Source: Tribonema minus
Taxonomy: Eukaryota > Sar > Xanthophyceae > Tribonematales > Tribonemataceae
Assembly (NCBI GenBank): GCA_017506865.1
Contig: JAFCMP010000068.1
Coordinates: forward strand, 1,240,001-1,304,000
Reading direction: 5' to 3'
Length of the DNA: 64,000 nt
The notes under the pieces: generated by a model
Told to the model about the DNA's origin: nothing
Seen by the model: the letters and a program-made list of their open reading frames with translations, nothing else
Databases searched by the model: none
Shown: one piece after another, positions 1-11,452 of the stretch
How the letters are laid out: every line of letters starts with the position of its first letter
Position numbering within the stretch: position 1 is the first letter of the stretch
Program-made: the position numbers and the translations under genes

Positions 1-225
1 CCCAACTTCAGACGCGCGGGGCCGGCGGCGGCGGCGCCGCAGCAGCCCCCCCATGTTATTTCAGATGTTCAACATGCCTGTGGTGCCGCCTGTGGCGCCG
101 CGGCCACCGCCACCGCCGCAATCCATGCCAATAGTAGCAGTGCTCACCGCACCCATGTCAATGACCTCGAGTCCGCAATCGGTAATGGCACTGTGCCAAG
201 CAACAGCGGTGCCGGCGGCACTGAC
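1..225 (+). CDS. Possible C-terminal end of an alanine-rich protein running in from the left edge
   Basis: Frame 1 is open from the first base to a TAA at 223-225. It encodes an Ala/Asn/Ser/Gly-rich stretch ending in Gly-Gly-Thr-Asp. A second frame (positions 2-247) is also open and gives a proline-rich reading with a PPPPP run. I cannot tell which frame, if either, is real. The GCC/GGC-rich composition differs from the AT-richer DNA after 250. No domain is recognisable, so this may be a terminal exon of a gene whose body lies outside the window, or chance in low-complexity DNA. Confidence 0.25.
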
Positions 226-247
226 TAACTGTCAGCCAGAGAGTTGA

Positions 248-1081
248 AAGTGAGTCTCCTAGTAGTAGTTGCTGAGTGCACCGTGCGCAGCTAGCTCTGT
301 GCAGCATTGTTGTTTTGCAAGCAGCCAATTGCATTCCCAGTGCTGTTTTATTAGTACTGCTGCAGTGAGTGCGGCACCTGCTGCACTATGTAGGCCCGAA
401 AAGCTCAAATTGAGCAGGCTATTGATGAAAGTCAGTTGCTTCTGAACACTGTGCTGACAGCCACTCTGCAATGTTTACGCTGCACAATTTTTGATAGGTT
501 AGACTCTGTTTTAGTATTGCGAGCCCCCTTGTGGCTTCTGTTACAGTTGCCTACTGCACGAGCACCCATCATGTAGAGCTACAGTGTTTCAAAATCTTTC
601 GTTGCACTGATCAATGACACTCAGGCTTATTGTGACACAACAGACATGGCACCGAAGCGTGTTGCAATCACACAATGATCATCATTCAAGTCAAACCGAT
701 GTTCAGGCACATCACACGTCATCATGCATGGCAGTGCCACTAGCTGAGCGGCCAGTGGTAAATTCATAGGCCTTGTGATCGCTACAGGCCTTGTGATCAC
801 TACCATGGCATCTGTACGCCCCCGGTCTGCATGGCAGCACAGAACGCACGCAGCCTACATTGCAATTGCATGTGGCATGCATGCAGCACGAACAGCATAA
901 GCGCACAGATTTAGACATGGTCTGTAAATGCAGTGTCTGACACATCTGTATATTACTAATGTATACTAATAATAATAACGTCGTGCCTGTACATGCCCCG
1001 AGTCAGGCGTTGACTCAGAGCATGCCCAGATATTCCTCAAGGGCGGGAGGTCGTACGCTGAAGCACTCTGCCACGATGAAA
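248..1081. other. Intergenic stretch, no gene seen
   Basis: Only short overlapping ORFs without family resemblance occur here. There is a small direct repeat of 'aggccttgtgatc' near 768-800 and an AT-rich run near 950-980. It may hold the 3' flank of the transposase relic that follows on the minus strand, but I could not find convincing terminal inverted repeats. Confidence 0.4.
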
Positions 1082-2305
1082 TCATACATACAGGCATGTG
1101 TGGCAATTTGTGAGTAGCACTGCCATGGCGTAAATGTGCCCCAGCGGTTGCAGGAACAGCTTCAAGTTCTTCCTGTTATCACAGAAAGCAAAAAGCTGCA
1201 ACATCTTCCCAAACCCCCACTCCACGCTGATGCGTGCGGACGACATCCGCTTGTTGCACAGCCTCTGCAGATCGGTGAGGGTAACCCCCCTGAATCCCCT
1301 GTCTACATGTGACAAAAAAAATGGCATAGGCGGCATCCCCGTACACTTTGTATTGCACTGGACGGCCTACTTGTGCCGCGGCAAGGCGGCCATTCAAGTT
1401 GGTGCGCACCAGTACAAAGCTGTCGTGCCTACGGCCCGAGTACGGGCCCCACATATCATGTCTGCAAGAATTCCATTGGGCAACATGACATTTTGCCACT
1501 TCAAACCATGAGTGCGCTTGTACCCTGAATAAATCTCTCTCTGGATATCAGGGAACCCTGTTGCGGAACGAGGGCCAGGGCGAGCACAAGGGCGCAACTC
1601 ACCATCGACAAAGCCCATGACGTGCCGGCGCCCAGCTGGCGTTCGACTTGTCCTGTGGATGGCATCACTGAACTCTGGAAACCTCTCCACCCAATGACCG
1701 ATGCTGTCGTGCAACAGCGGCGGCCACCTGTCGTACAAGAAGTTGACCATTCATAGAAAGATCCTGCTGAGCTGTGTCTCCTCTCTCCCGAATGTTTCCT
1801 TGACGTCGGTGAGCCGTGAAGGCCGCGACAAGCGATGGAGAAAGATGAGCAAGGCCTCGTCGCCGTCGTCTTTGCTGCGATTAGGCAGCACCACGACGTC
1901 TGGCACCCCCAACGCGCGCCTCAGCCGCTGTATGTGCTCTTTGCGGAATCGGAACTGCATCCAGCATGCGTCCTCAGCGAAGCTGACGAGGGTGCGATTG
2001 AGGCGGCGGATGGGGGCATACTCGATAGGGCGCTGAACCGCAATGCTTCGTCGCGCAAGAAGCATGGCAAACACCAAAGTGGGCAAGACCCGAAGCTTTC
2101 CCCTCTTGTCCCTCAGTGCCAGTAATCGCCGCGGTCCGCCAGCAGCAGCGCGCCGTGCCTTCCTCCTCTCGCGTCGACGATGAGCCAGCAGGCACACGGC
2201 AGCACAGCGCAAGAGGGACCGCATTCGCAGCCGCTCCTCCGCGCAGAGGGCCCCTGCTCTGTTGCGCAGTGAGACATCCCTGATTTTACGCCTATACATA
2301 TCCAT
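1082..2305 (-). pseudogene. PIF/Harbinger-type DDE transposase pseudogene
   Basis: Read on the minus strand, three pieces line up with a PIF/Harbinger (DDE_Tnp_4) transposase. 2305-1751 is the N-terminal and helix-turn-helix part, rich in Arg. 1750-about 1455 carries FVDGELRP (first catalytic Asp) and the QREIYSGYKRTHGLKWQ motif. About 1455-1320 carries GPYSGRRHDSFVL and YGDAAYA (second Asp). 1336-1082 carries RISVEWGFG (catalytic Glu) and the C terminus. The copy is dead: an in-frame TGA at 1751-1753 splits FL from MVNFLYDRW, one frameshift falls near 1450-1460, and a compensating one near 1320-1335. Such transposases cut and paste with a Myb-like partner protein; none is visible here. The domain order and all three acidic residues remain, so decay looks fairly recent. 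Confidence 0.85.
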
Positions 2306-3987
2306 GGCGGCGCGCTCTAGTCATTCAGCTTTGTTTGTTCGTCAAAACGAGGGACGTAAAATTGTTTTGACGCCAAACCCCATTTTCACTAGGGTTTCAG
2401 GTTCGTCGCCGGCGTAAAAACCCAGATTTGAGCCTCGGCGGCCGTTTTCAGGTCAAAACTGAGGTTAAAACCAAGTTGCGCAATCACTCTGTTGACGACT
2501 ACTGTACAACAACCGCGGGTACCGCAGAAGAGGCCGAGAGCTGCCCTGTGTTGAGCTGGAACCTGTTGCTGACCACCGTGAGGGGTCACGAGGTAGAACA
2601 GAGCCGGTGGGGTGACAGAGGGAGAATTTAAGAGCAGCAGACGACTTGAACGACCGAGCATATGAAATTTGCATTAATGCACCACAAGACGAACAGTGGT
2701 TTGTTGAGACAGTGCTTGTACGCTAGGTGGTACGATGCTTTAGCCGGATACATACCATTCTAGTACCCAGGTGATCATTGTGATGAAACGTATACGGCGC
2801 ACACTACGCCGAAAGTTTTCACGCGGCGCAGCGGGTTCAGGGTAGAAGTGAGGATGGGAGTGCATATATCTCTCCCTGATGGTTAACGCTGATCCCATAA
2901 GATCTTGACGGTTCTCTGGGGACAGGACAGACGGGACAGAGAAAACTCGAGAAGGGGGAGTCGTCACGGTTTTGATATATGTCTTCTGCACAATGAGTCA
3001 CTTCGCGGTATATGATGAGCAGTTTCTGGTATCCGGTCATACTCAAGGGTTTCAGAAAGCAGCGGTTAGACATGGCTTGAGGTTCCAAAGGGAACAAGTT
3101 CAAGACCTCCCAGAGGGGTTTGAACTTGGGGCCTGGGGAAGTTTCAGTTGTTCTGATCACAGCAGTACTGGGATCCTTGGAGACTGAGAGACAAGCACGG
3201 AAGCTGGCCCTGATACCAGCCCAACAGCCCAAATGGCTCCCCCAAGTAAGCACAGTCTCAACCATAATTACCACACGTCTCACGTTCGTAACCCGAAGAG
3301 TTGAGAAGAACCGCCATATCGAGAACTTCTGTAGACCTGATCGCGATGGGGGGGGGTCATCGTAGGGCAGCCTTTGCTTAGGAGCGACTGTCGCAGAGCG
3401 CCCGGAGGCCAGATGGTTGACGCTTAAGCAGCCCCCTCAGCACAGTGCCCCCCGTATCGAGAGTGGGTGCAATCGAAGCGTCTTGTTGTTTCCAATCGAC
3501 TGGTAGAAGCATGCCACCATCGTGTTGGTCGTTGCGAGAAACTTTCAAGATTGTGCTTATTTGGAGAAAGTCACTGCAGCCACGGACAGTCAAAATTGTT
3601 TGCAGCAGAACTCTCTCCTAACGCCTGTCTGTCTTTTGCCGAGAGCAATACTCTAATGCCTTCAATTGATCATGAGAGGTAATTGATTGCGCACACATAG
3701 GGATCCACAAAAAGAATGACACCAGGCACATGATCATGCAGCGAGGCATCAAGGTCTTGACTTGAGCAACAACACAAATGGGCAATCAGTGTGCTTTATC
3801 ATGCGTACTTTCAAGCATGTACGCTGTGTGCTAAAATCATCATGACAATGCATGTGCATCATGCGCAATGAATGCAAGGACACATGCACAAAAAAGGTCA
3901 TTCGATGTTTTGTGGCAGAGGCTATATTCAGAAAGCAATACACCACTCTGTCAGTTCCATCGCTGGTACATGGGCGGCCTTTGTGCA
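2306..3987. other. Intergenic stretch of unusual composition
   Basis: This 1.7 kb lies between the transposase relic and the 3' end of the acyltransferase gene. The part from about 2740 to 3660 differs from the rest of the window: it has few of the CA/TG-rich words common elsewhere and several overlapping ORFs on both strands (for example 2837-3283 minus). None matches a family I recognise, and I see no ribosomal RNA signature. It may be an unclassified repeat or foreign fragment. Confidence 0.35.
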
Positions 3988-6900
3988 TCATAGCTCCTTC
4001 TTCATTGTAGCAGCACCATTTTCACCTTTTGCTGGCATGGGCGGCTTCAGCACAAAGCGACCCAGAATATACAAAACTGCGATGGCGATATGGGGGAAGT
4101 AATGGAAGCTGCCCCATACGGCTGTAGACCTCTCCCAGGAGAGCATTTGGAAGGGGATCACCAGGTAGTTGATGAACATACTGTTGATGATGATGCAGGT
4201 GTAATGGTACACCTGCTCAACTGTCTTGTTCTTGTAGAAATGGGGGGATATCGACTTGCGGGCAACACGCAGTGTCTGCTGTGCAAGTGGCAAGGACATG
4301 AAGAACAGGTAATAGCCAGGGTAGAACCCGTGCCAGAAGGCACTGACAAAGTATGTGGCCATGAGGGAGTTGTTGGTACGGGTGTATACGTACTTCTCCA
4401 GCCATGACTGCGTCATCTTGTTCCATGCACGCGAGTTGCCCGTCATGTTCTGCAAAACAGCGATATATGCACCGCGAATGAGCGAAGTAAGTTGTGTGGT
4501 CTGTGTGTGCGGTCCAACGAGTGTATTTCCTCATGCAATGCCACATGTGCGTACAGTTGCTTCAGAGTAGGAGATGTTATTATAAGCGCACACGCACATG
4601 CGGCCTTCTTCTGATGACATGGCACACATCACAAGGCACACATTGTGTGTTAAATAGGTGCGGTGTGCTCCGGAATTGCGCCGCTGCTACTGCTTGTTAT
4701 CATAGGTAAGCACTGCATTGTGCAACAATGCCTTAAGTCAAGGTTATTGCATACGGCTGCACGGCTGCCGTCCGCTGCAGGGCGGACCATGAACAACCTG
4801 AAAACATGAGTGCTGATCATACTCCGCCGTGTATGGGTAGTTGCACTTGGCAAGCTCGGTAAGTGTACCGCAAAATATAGGCCTCTTTGCATCCATGGTA
4901 ACCTATGAAGTGGCCTTGAAGTTTTTCTCCATTCTATGCATTTTGATTGCCATGAACATACTCTGCATGTACTCAGTCGAATGGTACATGTAGGTACCAA
5001 ATCAGCATATGCCATGAGATTGAGCGTTACAACCTTCATCACGTCAGAGCTTCCGCGTGTAGTCCGTTCCCATTGCCAAAATGCCGGTTTTGCAGTGCCA
5101 TGTATTGTGCCTACATAAAACCCAAGGTAGGCTTTGGGGTGTAAAGGGTCTTTCTACAATCATCAGTCAGGCCATTCACGCTAAAGAGGTCTGGACACAC
5201 CCTTCCATCGATTCTAAAATCTCTCGAAGTTCGAATAAGAATATCATCAGTTGGCTTTCTTTCAGATGAGTGATCCAAAACCATTGTACTCATAAAGCCA
5301 TCTTTTATGAGGCACAAAAGTCCCATCCAAAACGGATCGGGTGTCGCCGCATTGAGCCTGTGCCATGCAAACGTCAGCAGTTCTGCGCCTGTTCGTCTCA
5401 AAGAGTCCGTGCCCGATTTGCGTGGCCGTTCTGTTTGCCTCATTTTCACGCAAAAGTCCAGGTCACTTCTTCGAAGCTGGCGTGGATTTAAAAGGGGCGT
5501 TTGGGCCCCGATTTCAATCGCCCGATTTGATTGCCATAAAAGACGGCCTAATGAATAACATCACAGATTCAAAATTCAACTTGGGACTGCAGCAGTTGAC
5601 AAGTAAATTCATGGAATTCCAAATCCGTAACGGTCAGCACAAAGCACCAGATCATGGTGATCTGCTTTGGCAAACCGTCACAAATTGGTGTGTTGTATGT
5701 GACTGCCACAGCATGTTTGACTGCCAGAAACTCTTATTGGCTGAAGTGTGTCAGGTGCAACATGCGTACTGGCACCACCTTGTGTGCAGTGGTGTCTGCT
5801 GGCACGGTATCAGTAACACACTTGCCCCAAATACACTTCTCCAAATGAGATTCACATTGTGTGCCAGCCTCATTTGCAGTTCACGGTTTGTGGACAGAAT
5901 TGTAGATGCATAACCTGGCCACCCACAAGGTGAATCATCAAGGCCAATGTTAGATGGCAGTGAGGAGTCATGCACAACATTCAAGCGCTTACCTCTGCAG
6001 TTTCAAAGTCTATGATGTCCATGTTGTTGACTCCATTCCATTTTGGCTTCCCATTGTCATCAGTGCCCTCATATCCAAACCCACACAGAACAGCAGCTCC
6101 ATCAGCCACCTGCGGAGGACACAGGATGATGTACTGAATATTGATGCTACTGATGCCCTTGCTCACCCCCCACAAAAACCTTCAAAATCACTTGTTGATG
6201 CTCAGCTTGGGGGTTGGGGTGTTTGCAAGTCTCCAATCGGCAACATCGGTCAGAACGACGGTAGCGACACACACTTGTGTGTCGCTACTTATCACATAAT
6301 GCCTTGCACAACAACCCTGGGCGATGCTACATTCAACTAATATACAGCAGCAGCACAGTGTTGCGCTTTCACGTGCTTCATATGATACTATGATGCTACA
6401 ACAATGCCTACATAGCAGGTATCTTCTGTTATTGAAACAAAACGAGCGTCCTCATGTGGAGCATCATCACACAATGCGAGCGATACAGGCATAATCTCAT
6501 CATCATGTCAGCCATAAAATAAAGTCCACAGCCAACGAAGTTGGTTGTATCTTGATTGCATCATAGTAATACATCACAACCATAGACTCTAGGGGAGAGT
6601 TATGAGCAATCGGGGTTCGGGTCGAAATGAATTTCAAAAGTGGGTTGGTCGGTCGACTCAAACCAAACCTATTTGTCAAACCGATACCGGCCAAAATCGA
6701 CTACATTCGGTGATGTCCGGTGACACTAACTTCATGCTGCCTGTCATAACCTCACAGGTATGGTTCAGAGCAAGTGCCGTGATGTCAGTCGCCAACCCAG
6801 GCGTGTGAGCTTAGGGCTAGGGCTGTTTGGGCTAGGGTTTAGCGTTAGGGTTAGGGTAAGTAGGGTTAGGGCTGGAATAATCTGTGGAACTTTCCTTGAA

Positions 6901-9900
6901 CGCATTCCCCGGGTTACCACCATCGCGACGACGAACAGCGGGCGATGGCGATACAGTCACTACGGTAGCGCTGCTGTGCTTCATCACCATACCCCCTGCA
7001 GCGTGGTCAGCTCTCAATGTCTGAGAGTCGGCGGCACAATTTACAATTCGTACCACCTTCCTTTGCTCCCGCTGGTTGCGCTAGGAACAGTGCACCTCGG
7101 TTGTGCCTGGCGCCCTTAAAGGTTGCTGATGATCAAAGACTCTAGGCAGAGTTGCCTGCACCAGCAGCTCATCAGCCCAAAGCTACGGCCCTGTGGACCC
7201 AGCCGTGCTGTCGTAAATCAGCATATGCACGGGAGACTTCATGATGAGCAGCAGCTGCTAGCGTCTCCACAGACTCTATACGTAGCTGTGCGGCAAGGGG
7301 TCCCGGAGCTGATATCTCAAGGTTTTGGAGGTTTGAGACTGTTTGAGGTTTGTCAGGTCGGGGGCCGAAAACTGGGTCGGGCGTCGACCCGAATCCCAAT
7401 TGCTCATACCTCTCCCCCTAGAGTGGTTTCATGAAAGTAGGTACACAAAAATCAAATGCCAACTACTAATCATATCTGTAGCCTGTTTGCTACAGGAGGC
7501 CGCATTCATTGTGCTATGCTCGACAAGGCGACAGTGAAAAATCCAAATGTGTGTACCTTGACAAGTGTAGATTCACAACCCCATGCATCTTACCTTCCAT
7601 GCAAAGTAGTACTTCATCCTGCAGCACAGCAGGCATATCCACATCAGCCCATAGCGTTGTAGAGGTGGCATTGCCAGTGTTTCAGGTGCAACCATCCGGT
7701 CGATGGGATATGTGGCCCCTCCCACCTGTACAGACACACAAATCCAGCTGACATTGAGCACCAGCTGATATATCACCACATTCATATAGTCTGAACCATG
7801 CTCACATCACAGTAAACCTTTTTGATCACAAACAACACAGCACGCTGCAGCATGCTGAAATTCCTGGATAATGTGATGTAAATTACTTATTGCATATAGT
7901 AGTGATCACTGATGCCTGCATGGTGCTGGAGTGTAGGTGGCGTTGAGCACTAGGTGCGTTCATGCCATAGACAAGGCTATGTAGCACGTCTGCCCGATGT
8001 TGATGACACCTTCCAACGGTGCTGCTCAAGCATGCATAGCGCTCTACATACGCATGTGATCGATACTAATGACCTTGCTCCCAAAGTGGTCAGTTACTGT
8101 AGCATGTCGAACACCTGCGCGAGTGCGTATCTAACCCTACGGCCAAAGCCGCTGTCTAGGCTTACTGTATTGAGGTCAATTGTTGCATCACCTGTGCAAT
8201 ACTCCCAGCACAAGCTGAATTACTCATTTGACAAGCCAGCCCAAGATACAGATATGTTCCATACCTTGTAATACACATAAGCGGTACATACACATGAGCA
8301 GGTACTGATTGAGGATACAGTGCTTACCTGGTGAACAACAACACACAGCAGGCCTGTGGCGAGTTTGCTGAGCACAGGCAGAGCCCTTGGTGGGATCGTA
8401 TATGATGCGGTGCTGCTGTTGGCGTCGCCACCGTTGCCGTTGCTGGTAGAGACGGACCTGAATCTCTCACCAGTAATTGTGGCAATATATTCCTTGTATT
8501 CAAAGGCTGGCCCTGCCAGTATCCTGCGCAAAAAATGACGGCAATTGTCAATTTCTTTCTGCAGCAGATGACATTGATAGTGTCACAGGCGGAAGACATG
8601 ATATATGTGACCGTGGTTGCACGTCCATGCAGTAAAGGTACTTGATGAACATCATACTTTTGGTTTGGCAATGCTGATGTGGCTTCAGCATGAATAGGGC
8701 ACTTGCGGCTAACCATCCCTTGTCACCTAGAGCTCTACGATCTTTTGATTCGTTTTCATATGGTAAATATATTCCTGCATGAATATATGTTGGCGCACAT
8801 TCTGTTGCAACAGCATGTATGTGCGATTAAATCGTACATCATCTACTGGGTAATTCGCAAAAAATGTATAGCTAGAAGTTTCCGGTGTTCAGCAAGTGCT
8901 GTTGCTCCAGTGGTCAACATACGGCGCACACCATCTGCACTGTATTTCACACAAAGTTGACGCAGGGGCATCAAAATTATAAGCAAACAAGTTCAAAGAC
9001 CTGACTGGGTGAGTGCACTTTAGGAACTACAGCAAGGCAAAACGTTTTGCATACATGAGGAGACAACCAGCCACAAAGCTGATGAAGACACAGTTGCCTA
9101 GCCCCAGTAGATTGAGGCGCAGTGAGGGAGATGCTTGCTTGCTAACCATTTGCACTTGACCTTATGGAGATGCCTATTACAGGCCAGCCGTGTCAAAAAG
9201 CTGAAGTTGTGTCTCCATAAAGAAAACTCCAGACCAAAACTTGTGCCATCTGCCGCAATACCACCATGCTGCATGCAAAGTGTGTAGTTGGAATCCTGCT
9301 TCATCGCAATGTGGGGTTTTCATACACCAAATACCTACAATTAAGTGCCGCAATTTGAACTGATGCTCAATGTAAAAATTTCAATAGCTTTTGGCCGCAC
9401 CAGTTAGTGCCTGTGCCTGCATTACTAGAGAGACGAGTATAGTGTGAGCCCACCCAAAAGACGAAACTGTGCGTTCGATGCGTGCACACCTCACAAACTG
9501 TATTATGACACAACACAATGTGTACTCAGACATAGTCGTACATGGAGCTGCTATGCCCTAGACAAGGCAAAAGCACTTACGTGGCAAAGCAGTACGTGTA
9601 TCCCATGTACTCCAGCGGGCCAGGGACCTCCCGCAATGCCACTTTGGCCCTTTGCTTGTTGACTTTGTCCTTCCTCTCATTGCCAGTGCTCGCAGTAAGC
9701 TTTTCGTAGATACGTCCATCCGCCACATTGTATGCAAACGCACTGAGCTTGATGGTCAGCAGCATCTGTGGCCCTGTGAAGTCCAGCGACCATCCCATGT
9801 AGTCCACGTACATGCGGTAAATGTGCGACCCGCATATGTATGACAGCAGGAATGCAAATACCACCTTGGGCATGATCCTGCAATGGAAACGCAAAACAAA

Positions 9901-10546
9901 GGATGTGCAACAGCCATCAGGCATGAATGAATTGATGCGATTACAACAATCTGGAAGTGCGTGCGCAAAGTGGCAGGACGAACCACACGCTCTTTGGGCA
10001 CTCACTTGTTGGGTAGGGCGAGCACCAGGATATAGGTCACCATTGCAGAGATGAACGAGTGTATCCATTGGCTCAAGAAGATGTTCTGCGACGGCAAAGC
10101 ACACACGAAACAGGCGCATGTATGAGTGTGGAGTGAAATGAGGCAATCGATGAGCACGCACAGCAACCAGTCAGGGCGCACCTGCATCATCCAGAGGCCA
10201 ACCAGGCAGCTGTACGCATGCTTCAGTGTTGGACTCGGCAGCTTGGCGAAGATGACGGCCAGAGGGTAGCCAGCCAGGAGCAGCACCAGGTACTGCAAAG
10301 CGAGCAAGAAAAGCGCGCGTCGACAAATTATCCAGCATGAGTAATCGGCTTTTGCGATGAAGGGCATTAGTCAGCACGCACGCGAGCACTTGCCTTGAGA
10401 GTGCCAGCATCCATGCCGACCTGCAGCGACAGGTCATCGAATGCGTTATTGAACGCTGGGGTGAGGAACACCAAGCTTCTGGACCCAATCCACTCATGCT
10501 CGCCACAGAAAGTGACGAACCTGTCCAGCAACGCAATTTCAATCAT
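3988..10546 (-). CDS. MBOAT-family lysophospholipid acyltransferase, eight exons
   Basis: This membrane-bound O-acyltransferase transfers acyl chains from acyl-CoA to lysophospholipids in the ER (LPCAT/ALE1/MBOAT1-2-like Lands-cycle remodelling). Exons on the minus strand: 10546-10394, 10292-10182, 10085-10006, 9877-9581, 8523-8328, 7725-7594, 6109-5993 and 4449-3988. They total 1,548 nt (515 residues), and every junction keeps phase. Motifs include GPLEYMGY and ILAGPAFEYKEY, then NSRAWNKMTQSWLEKYVY with the conserved Asn region, and SAFWHGFYPGYY with the catalytic His. Many hydrophobic segments are present. The C terminus is KKEL, a dilysine (KKXX) ER-retrieval signal. Intron 1 has a GC donor (CAAG|GCAAGT). 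Intron 6 (6110-7593) holds a TIR element with TTAGGG-like repeats. The start at 10546 gives the usual short MBOAT N terminus; an in-frame ATG at 10660 would add 38 residues. Which lysolipid it prefers cannot be told. Confidence 0.93.
4450..5992. other. Last intron of the MBOAT gene (1.5 kb), with an unexplained ORF
   Basis: The intron runs from donor GAG|GTAAGC (exon end 5993) to acceptor TTTTGCAG (before 4449). A minus-strand ORF at 5111-5449 (112 codons) has protein-like composition, with words such as WHRLNAATPDPFWMG, but I cannot assign a family. It may be a fragment of an old mobile element. Confidence 0.4.
6586..7425. mobile_element. Non-autonomous element with ~40 bp terminal inverted repeats, inside an MBOAT intron
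   Basis: The left end (6586-6625, starting ACTCTAGGGGAGAG) is matched by the reverse complement of the right end (7384-7425). They share the words TATGAGCAAT and TTCGGGTCGA with a few mismatches. The inner sequence (about 760 bp) has no transposase and contains a TTAGGG-like tract at 6826-6872. I see no clear target-site duplication. It lies wholly within MBOAT intron 6, so it is spliced out. Confidence 0.65.
6826..6872 (+). repeat. Degenerate TTAGGG telomere-like tract
   Basis: Runs such as GTTAGGGTTAGGGTAAG and AGGGTTTAGCG occur with variants GGGCTAGGG. They match vertebrate/protist-type telomere repeats but are short and imperfect, so this is an interstitial remnant rather than a telomere. 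Confidence 0.6.
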
Positions 10547-10765
10547 GGTGCAGCAGCGCCCTCTCGCCAGGGGGCGACAGACTGCGTCGGGTCTGAATGT
10601 AATGTTCACACGTCTGTCGCCCCTTTTTGGGGGGGTTGAAGTTAATTTGAGGTGTTCCAAGAAAAAGCTGTCTGCTGCATCTCCGAGTGCACCAAGATTT
10701 TTTTGACAGCCGCCTGGTGTCCTCCCCAGCTCTAGTGCTGACCTACCCCAGCAACCGGCGTGGAC
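10547..10765. promoter_or_regulatory. Shared upstream region of two divergent genes
   Basis: Only 219 bp separate the start codons of the MBOAT gene (minus) and the methyltransferase gene (plus), so this stretch should carry both promoters. It includes a C/G-homopolymer run near 10621-10637 and a T-run near 10697-10705. No TATA box is evident at a sensible distance. Confidence 0.5.
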
Positions 10766-11452
10766 ATGGCTACGAGCATGCTACAACACAATGCAGTACC
10801 TACCGACGCCCACGTTGACATACCGCTGGCGCAGGCAGGCAGCGCAGTTGTGACCCTATCGATCAAATGTGACTGGGGAGTTGGCATCGGTGGGCATCTG
10901 TGGAGCTGTGCTATGCTCATGATCCGCTACATGCAGCAGGAGAGGGAGTTGTTTTCTCGCATTCTCGACGGCGCACGCGTCTTGGAGCTGGGGGCAGGCA
11001 CCGGCATGCTTTCATTGGCATCGGCCGCGCTGTATGATCCTAGATCCATTATCATTACAGATCAACTGAGCCACATTGACATCTGTCAGCACAACGTCGA
11101 CCGCAACAGCCACAACATGTTCAACAAGTCCTTAGAGATTGAAGCCAGGGCATTCAGTTGGGGCGACGGAAATGTGCCTGCGCTGATCAGCAGCGATTCG
11201 GCAGAGCGAGGAGCAGCCAGTTTTGACGTCGTGCTGGGTGCAGATCTTGCATATTTCAGCCACCTTTATCAACCCCTGATTGCTGCGCTGGTTGATGTGG
11301 TGGGACCAAAGACAGTTGTTTTCCTGGGTGTAACAAAAGCAGATACTGACCCCACCTTTTTCCGTCTGCTTGATGAAGCCGGTTTTAGGTTCTACGACAT
11401 GTCCAGTGGTGCTGACACGGCCAACTTCACAATATTCACAATATTCAGGTGA
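10766..11452 (+). CDS. Family-16 (METTL21-like) S-adenosylmethionine methyltransferase
   Basis: This intronless gene of 228 codons starts at the first ATG, in a favourable context (GACATGG); upstream in-frame codons are not ATG. The protein is a seven-beta-strand methyltransferase of the Methyltransf_16 group, which mostly methylates protein lysines. SAM-binding motif I reads VLELGAGTGMLSL (about residues 71-83). An acidic strand-2 end follows at IITDQ. The post-motif DVVLGADLAYF (about 155-165) replaces the family's D-(V/I)-D/Y segment. The N-terminal GGHLWSCAMLM corresponds to the G-x-x-x-W-x-(S/A) substrate-side motif. The substrate is not predictable from sequence. Confidence 0.85.
   Translation: MATSMLQHNAVPTDAHVDIPLAQAGSAVVTLSIKCDWGVGIGGHLWSCAMLMIRYMQQERELFSRILDGARVLELGAGTGMLSLASAALYDPRSIIITDQLSHIDICQHNVDRNSHNMFNKSLEIEARAFSWGDGNVPALISSDSAERGAASFDVVLGADLAYFSHLYQPLIAALVDVVGPKTVVFLGVTKADTDPTFFRLLDEAGFRFYDMSSGADTANFTIFTIFR

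Noticed and set aside
3040-3130. Possible ribosomal RNA fragment (run with GGTTCCAAAGGGAACAAG)
   Set aside because: It does not match conserved large- or small-subunit core sequences I know, so I left it unassigned.
2837-3283. 148-codon minus-strand ORF
   Set aside because: No family resemblance, no splice context, and competing ORFs on the other strand.
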